A stretch of DNA of 64,000 nt from Ulota crispa (lineage: Eukaryota > Streptophyta > Bryopsida > Orthotrichales > Orthotrichaceae): positions 2,761,230-2,825,229 of the forward strand of contig OY987249.1 in assembly GCA_963920765.1 (NCBI GenBank), read 5' to 3'. Shown piece after piece: positions 61,800 to 64,000 of the stretch. The notes below the pieces were generated by a model. The model did no database searches and was not told where the DNA came from. It was given only the letters and a program-made list of their open reading frames with translations. Within the stretch, counting starts at the first letter, position 1. Each line of letters starts with the position of its first letter. A program made the position numbers and the translations under genes.

Positions 61800-62309
61800 G
61801 GGAATTGCTAAATCCACCATGCTTTTTGCTACAACCATCATGTTTTTTGCTGAATCCACCAAAGTATCTCACCACAGGTTTTGCACTATTCACAAGCTTT
61901 ACAACAGGGGTAGATTTTAGATATTTACCATTAATAAGCTAAATTTGGAAAGTTTGAATTCAAATTTGGATTTAAAGACCTTGCTTTAGTCTAGATCCTT
62001 GAATGAGGTTACAATTGAACAATGCCCAATGGAAAAGCTTAGCTAAGGGGCAAATTATTACTTTTACTCTTGTTTGTAAAAGAAGCTAAGCTTTCCACTG
62101 GGAGTTGTTCAATTACAACCTCCTTCAAAGTTCCAGACTAAAGCAAGGAACTTAAATCCAAATCTGAATTCAAACTTTCCAAATTTAGCTTGCTAATGGT
62201 AAATATCTAAAATTTACCCCCTATGATAAAGCGTGTGAATAGTGCAGGACCCCCGTGGTGAGATACTGTGGTGAATTTAGCAAAAAGCGTGGTGGATTCA
62301 GCAATTCCC
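61800..62309. mobile_element. GGGAATTG-family foldback MITE, 510 bp
   Basis: Ends GGGAATTGCTAAATCCACC and, inverted, GGGAATTGCTGAATCCACC; the inner arms (AAAGCTTAGCTAAG, AGACCTTGCTTTAGTC) follow the 15588 and 47217 copies. The target duplication is eroded. Confidence 0.8.
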
Positions 62310-63198
62310 GAAATGATACCAAAGGATGAGGCGGCTTTCTAAGATAGCTAGAAAGCTGCGTAGGCAGGTTCATGAACTGGAATAGCGAGAGGTGTGCATC
62401 GATGTGGTTCACCCTACTGCAAGCTAGACTTGGTTCGGGAGAGAACTAAATTTGAAATCGAAATGTGGTGTTCAGCTGCTGCACACATGCCACACTATCA
62501 CAGACTCCAGGTGCTACAATTTAAGAGGATTGAAAATAAACTTTCCACGCATCACACCATTGAACTAAAATCCTCCCATTACCACAAACCAAAGCCAACC
62601 TCCAATGCATTCAAACACAAAATTTGCAAAAAGAGGATTATTCTATGATAAATAGATATTTTCGAAAATTTTGTTATTGAAGAAGCTGGATTCCATGTTT
62701 CCTAATTATTGCATAACTTTCTCATAGACAACAATCTAGATTGGAAAAACGCAAAAAATCTGCAAACAGAAATCCATTATTCTCATATCAAGCATGTATA
62801 TTTCATTTTTCAAGAAATGGTCCATTTTTGGCAAAGTTCACGTTACATAAAAGTATGCGCAAAATCAGAAAAATATTTATCACAAAACAAAGCAAGAAGC
62901 ACGTACAGACCGGAACTCCAATGTCGTCGGTAGATCCTAGCTTTTCCTTTGCCATCTTCGAGTTTTCTGTAAGATGTAGGGCTACAGACATATATGCAAA
63001 CTTGTGTCCAGTAAGTATCAACAGACCTGGCTTTATGAGCAAATAATGCATGCATAGAGAGTTCAAAAGACATAAGAATTTTTTATAAATCTAAGAACCC
63101 GGTATGATTATCACTGGGTTGCTGCTACTACTGCACCTACATCAAGGCTTTGCTTGAAGAGAACCAGACCTTTTGTGTATACACTAGGACTGTTTTTT
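62310..63198. other. Right-hand intergenic DNA, nothing certain
   Basis: Short frames only. A possible acceptor (CATCTTACAG on the minus strand, near 62972) followed by an open run was judged too weak to call. Confidence 0.35.
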
Positions 63199-63312
63199 TC
63201 AAGTATCTCGTAGAATCTCCTCTGCAGCTCGTTTCTCTCCAAGCGCCTTCTCTGCATCTCGTTTCATGGCAAGTGCAGCTTGTACCACGTTGCCTCTTGT
63301 TAGAAGTCCCAC
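63199..63312 (-). CDS. Candidate terminal exon (37 codons plus stop), gene not identified
   Basis: After an acceptor GATGCTACAG the minus strand encodes VGLLTRGNVVQAALAMKR followed by DAEKALGEKRAAEEILRDT and a TGA. The peptide is charged and heptad-like, as in a coiled coil. The rest of the gene would lie to the right, towards or beyond the window end, but no convincing upstream exon was found in 63313-64000. A processed or broken gene end is an alternative. Confidence 0.4.
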   Translation of the reverse strand: MGLLTRGNVVQAALAMKRDAEKALGEKRAAEEILRDT

Positions 63313-64000
63313 CTGTAGCATCCATGCAAAAAGGTCTCCATGAACAGGACTAAATTGAACATTGTTCTTTTATTTCAAGCAACTTCATCATACCAGTGCT
63401 ACTAAGAATTATATCGGAAGTGGTGAAAAGGCCAACAATGGTTGCGTTTTTTATTTACAGTAGTTCAAACGTATTCATAGAAAAAGAAGGAATGATGCAC
63501 ATTTTTAGAATTAGCTCTTGTAAGTCTCTTTAAATGACTACTAGTTTTCAAATTAGACCGTTCATTTGCGGTTAAAATGGTCAACTAAATGGGAGGATGT
63601 CAATGCTAAGGGGTGGGTTAAATTAAATCCCAAGTCTCACTAAATTCTCAAAATTTGATAGGTCAAGAGCTGAAAATTGGGACTTAAAGCTTCACACTGT
63701 GTCCCAACTTCCAAGTTGTTGTCTTAAAAATCGGGACTTTACTTCAAAAGTTTAGACTACCCAAAATGGAAACCCAATCCAGTGTTAAAACCCAGAACCA
63801 AGCGCTCCTGCTAAAATAGTCATAGGAAAACCTAGAAAATAGATCATACAATACTGCAAATGCCGTAGCTATGAGAAGCACACAGAAGAGGAACGGAACC
63901 CTACAGTAACCGTGTGCCCCTGTGCAGAGGAGAAAAATTCCAACAGTTCATTTGCATACAACATTTAAGTATATTGAAATACTAATTTTTGCCCTTTTCA

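Overview
The window is nuclear DNA from a land plant. Intergenic DNA is very AT-rich and packed with short inverted-repeat (MITE-type) elements, protein genes have spliceosomal introns with GTAAG-type donors, and two plant-specific families are recognised: a phytochrome-interacting-factor (PIF) bHLH regulator and a DUF271/GT77-type glycosyltransferase. The short PIF introns (about 100-145 bp) and the degenerate phytochrome-binding motif would suit a bryophyte or another non-seed plant, but this is inference and the species is not identified.

Host genes: (1) 3293-6376, minus strand, a seven-exon PIF-type bHLH gene of 792 aa with a Gln/His-rich C-terminal tail. (2) 33779-36977, minus, a four-exon type II membrane glycosyltransferase of 362 aa. 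(3) 49859-51461, plus, a two-exon small secreted protein of 146 aa whose intron is almost entirely a Mutator-like element. (4) Weak exon candidates at 32671-32799 and 63199-63312, both minus. No operon-like or pathway link joins these genes.

Mobile DNA fills the rest. The commonest family has ends reading CCCCTAAAGGAC or CCCTTAAAGGAC next to TTAA (333-1053, 11254-11487, 27228-28442, 49342-49701, 51857-52758, 59729-60090, plus orphan ends). TTAA targets with CCC termini are the signature of the piggyBac superfamily, which is not generally reported from land plants. Other groups are a GGGAATTG Mutator-like foldback family (15588, 47217, 50128, 61800) and a second Mutator-like foldback (9545); CACTA-like elements (14311-16898, about 40502-46554, and small ones); Harbinger-like elements with TAA/TTA duplications (25531, 27202, 29041, 58836); a Stowaway-like element (26252); and a TA-target family with GCATTTAGGTTGCC ends (8248, 38180, 43625 and a three-copy head-to-tail array at 47791-48685). 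One Copia-type LTR retrotransposon (52821-58514, minus) is a fossil with both LTRs; it carries a 218-codon antisense reading frame.

The most informative structures are the triple nests (25531-26226 and 27202-29037), the six-element MITE stack ending about 150 bp before gene 3, the intron made of transposon, and the TTAA family. No CRISPR array, rRNA or convincing tRNA gene was seen by eye.
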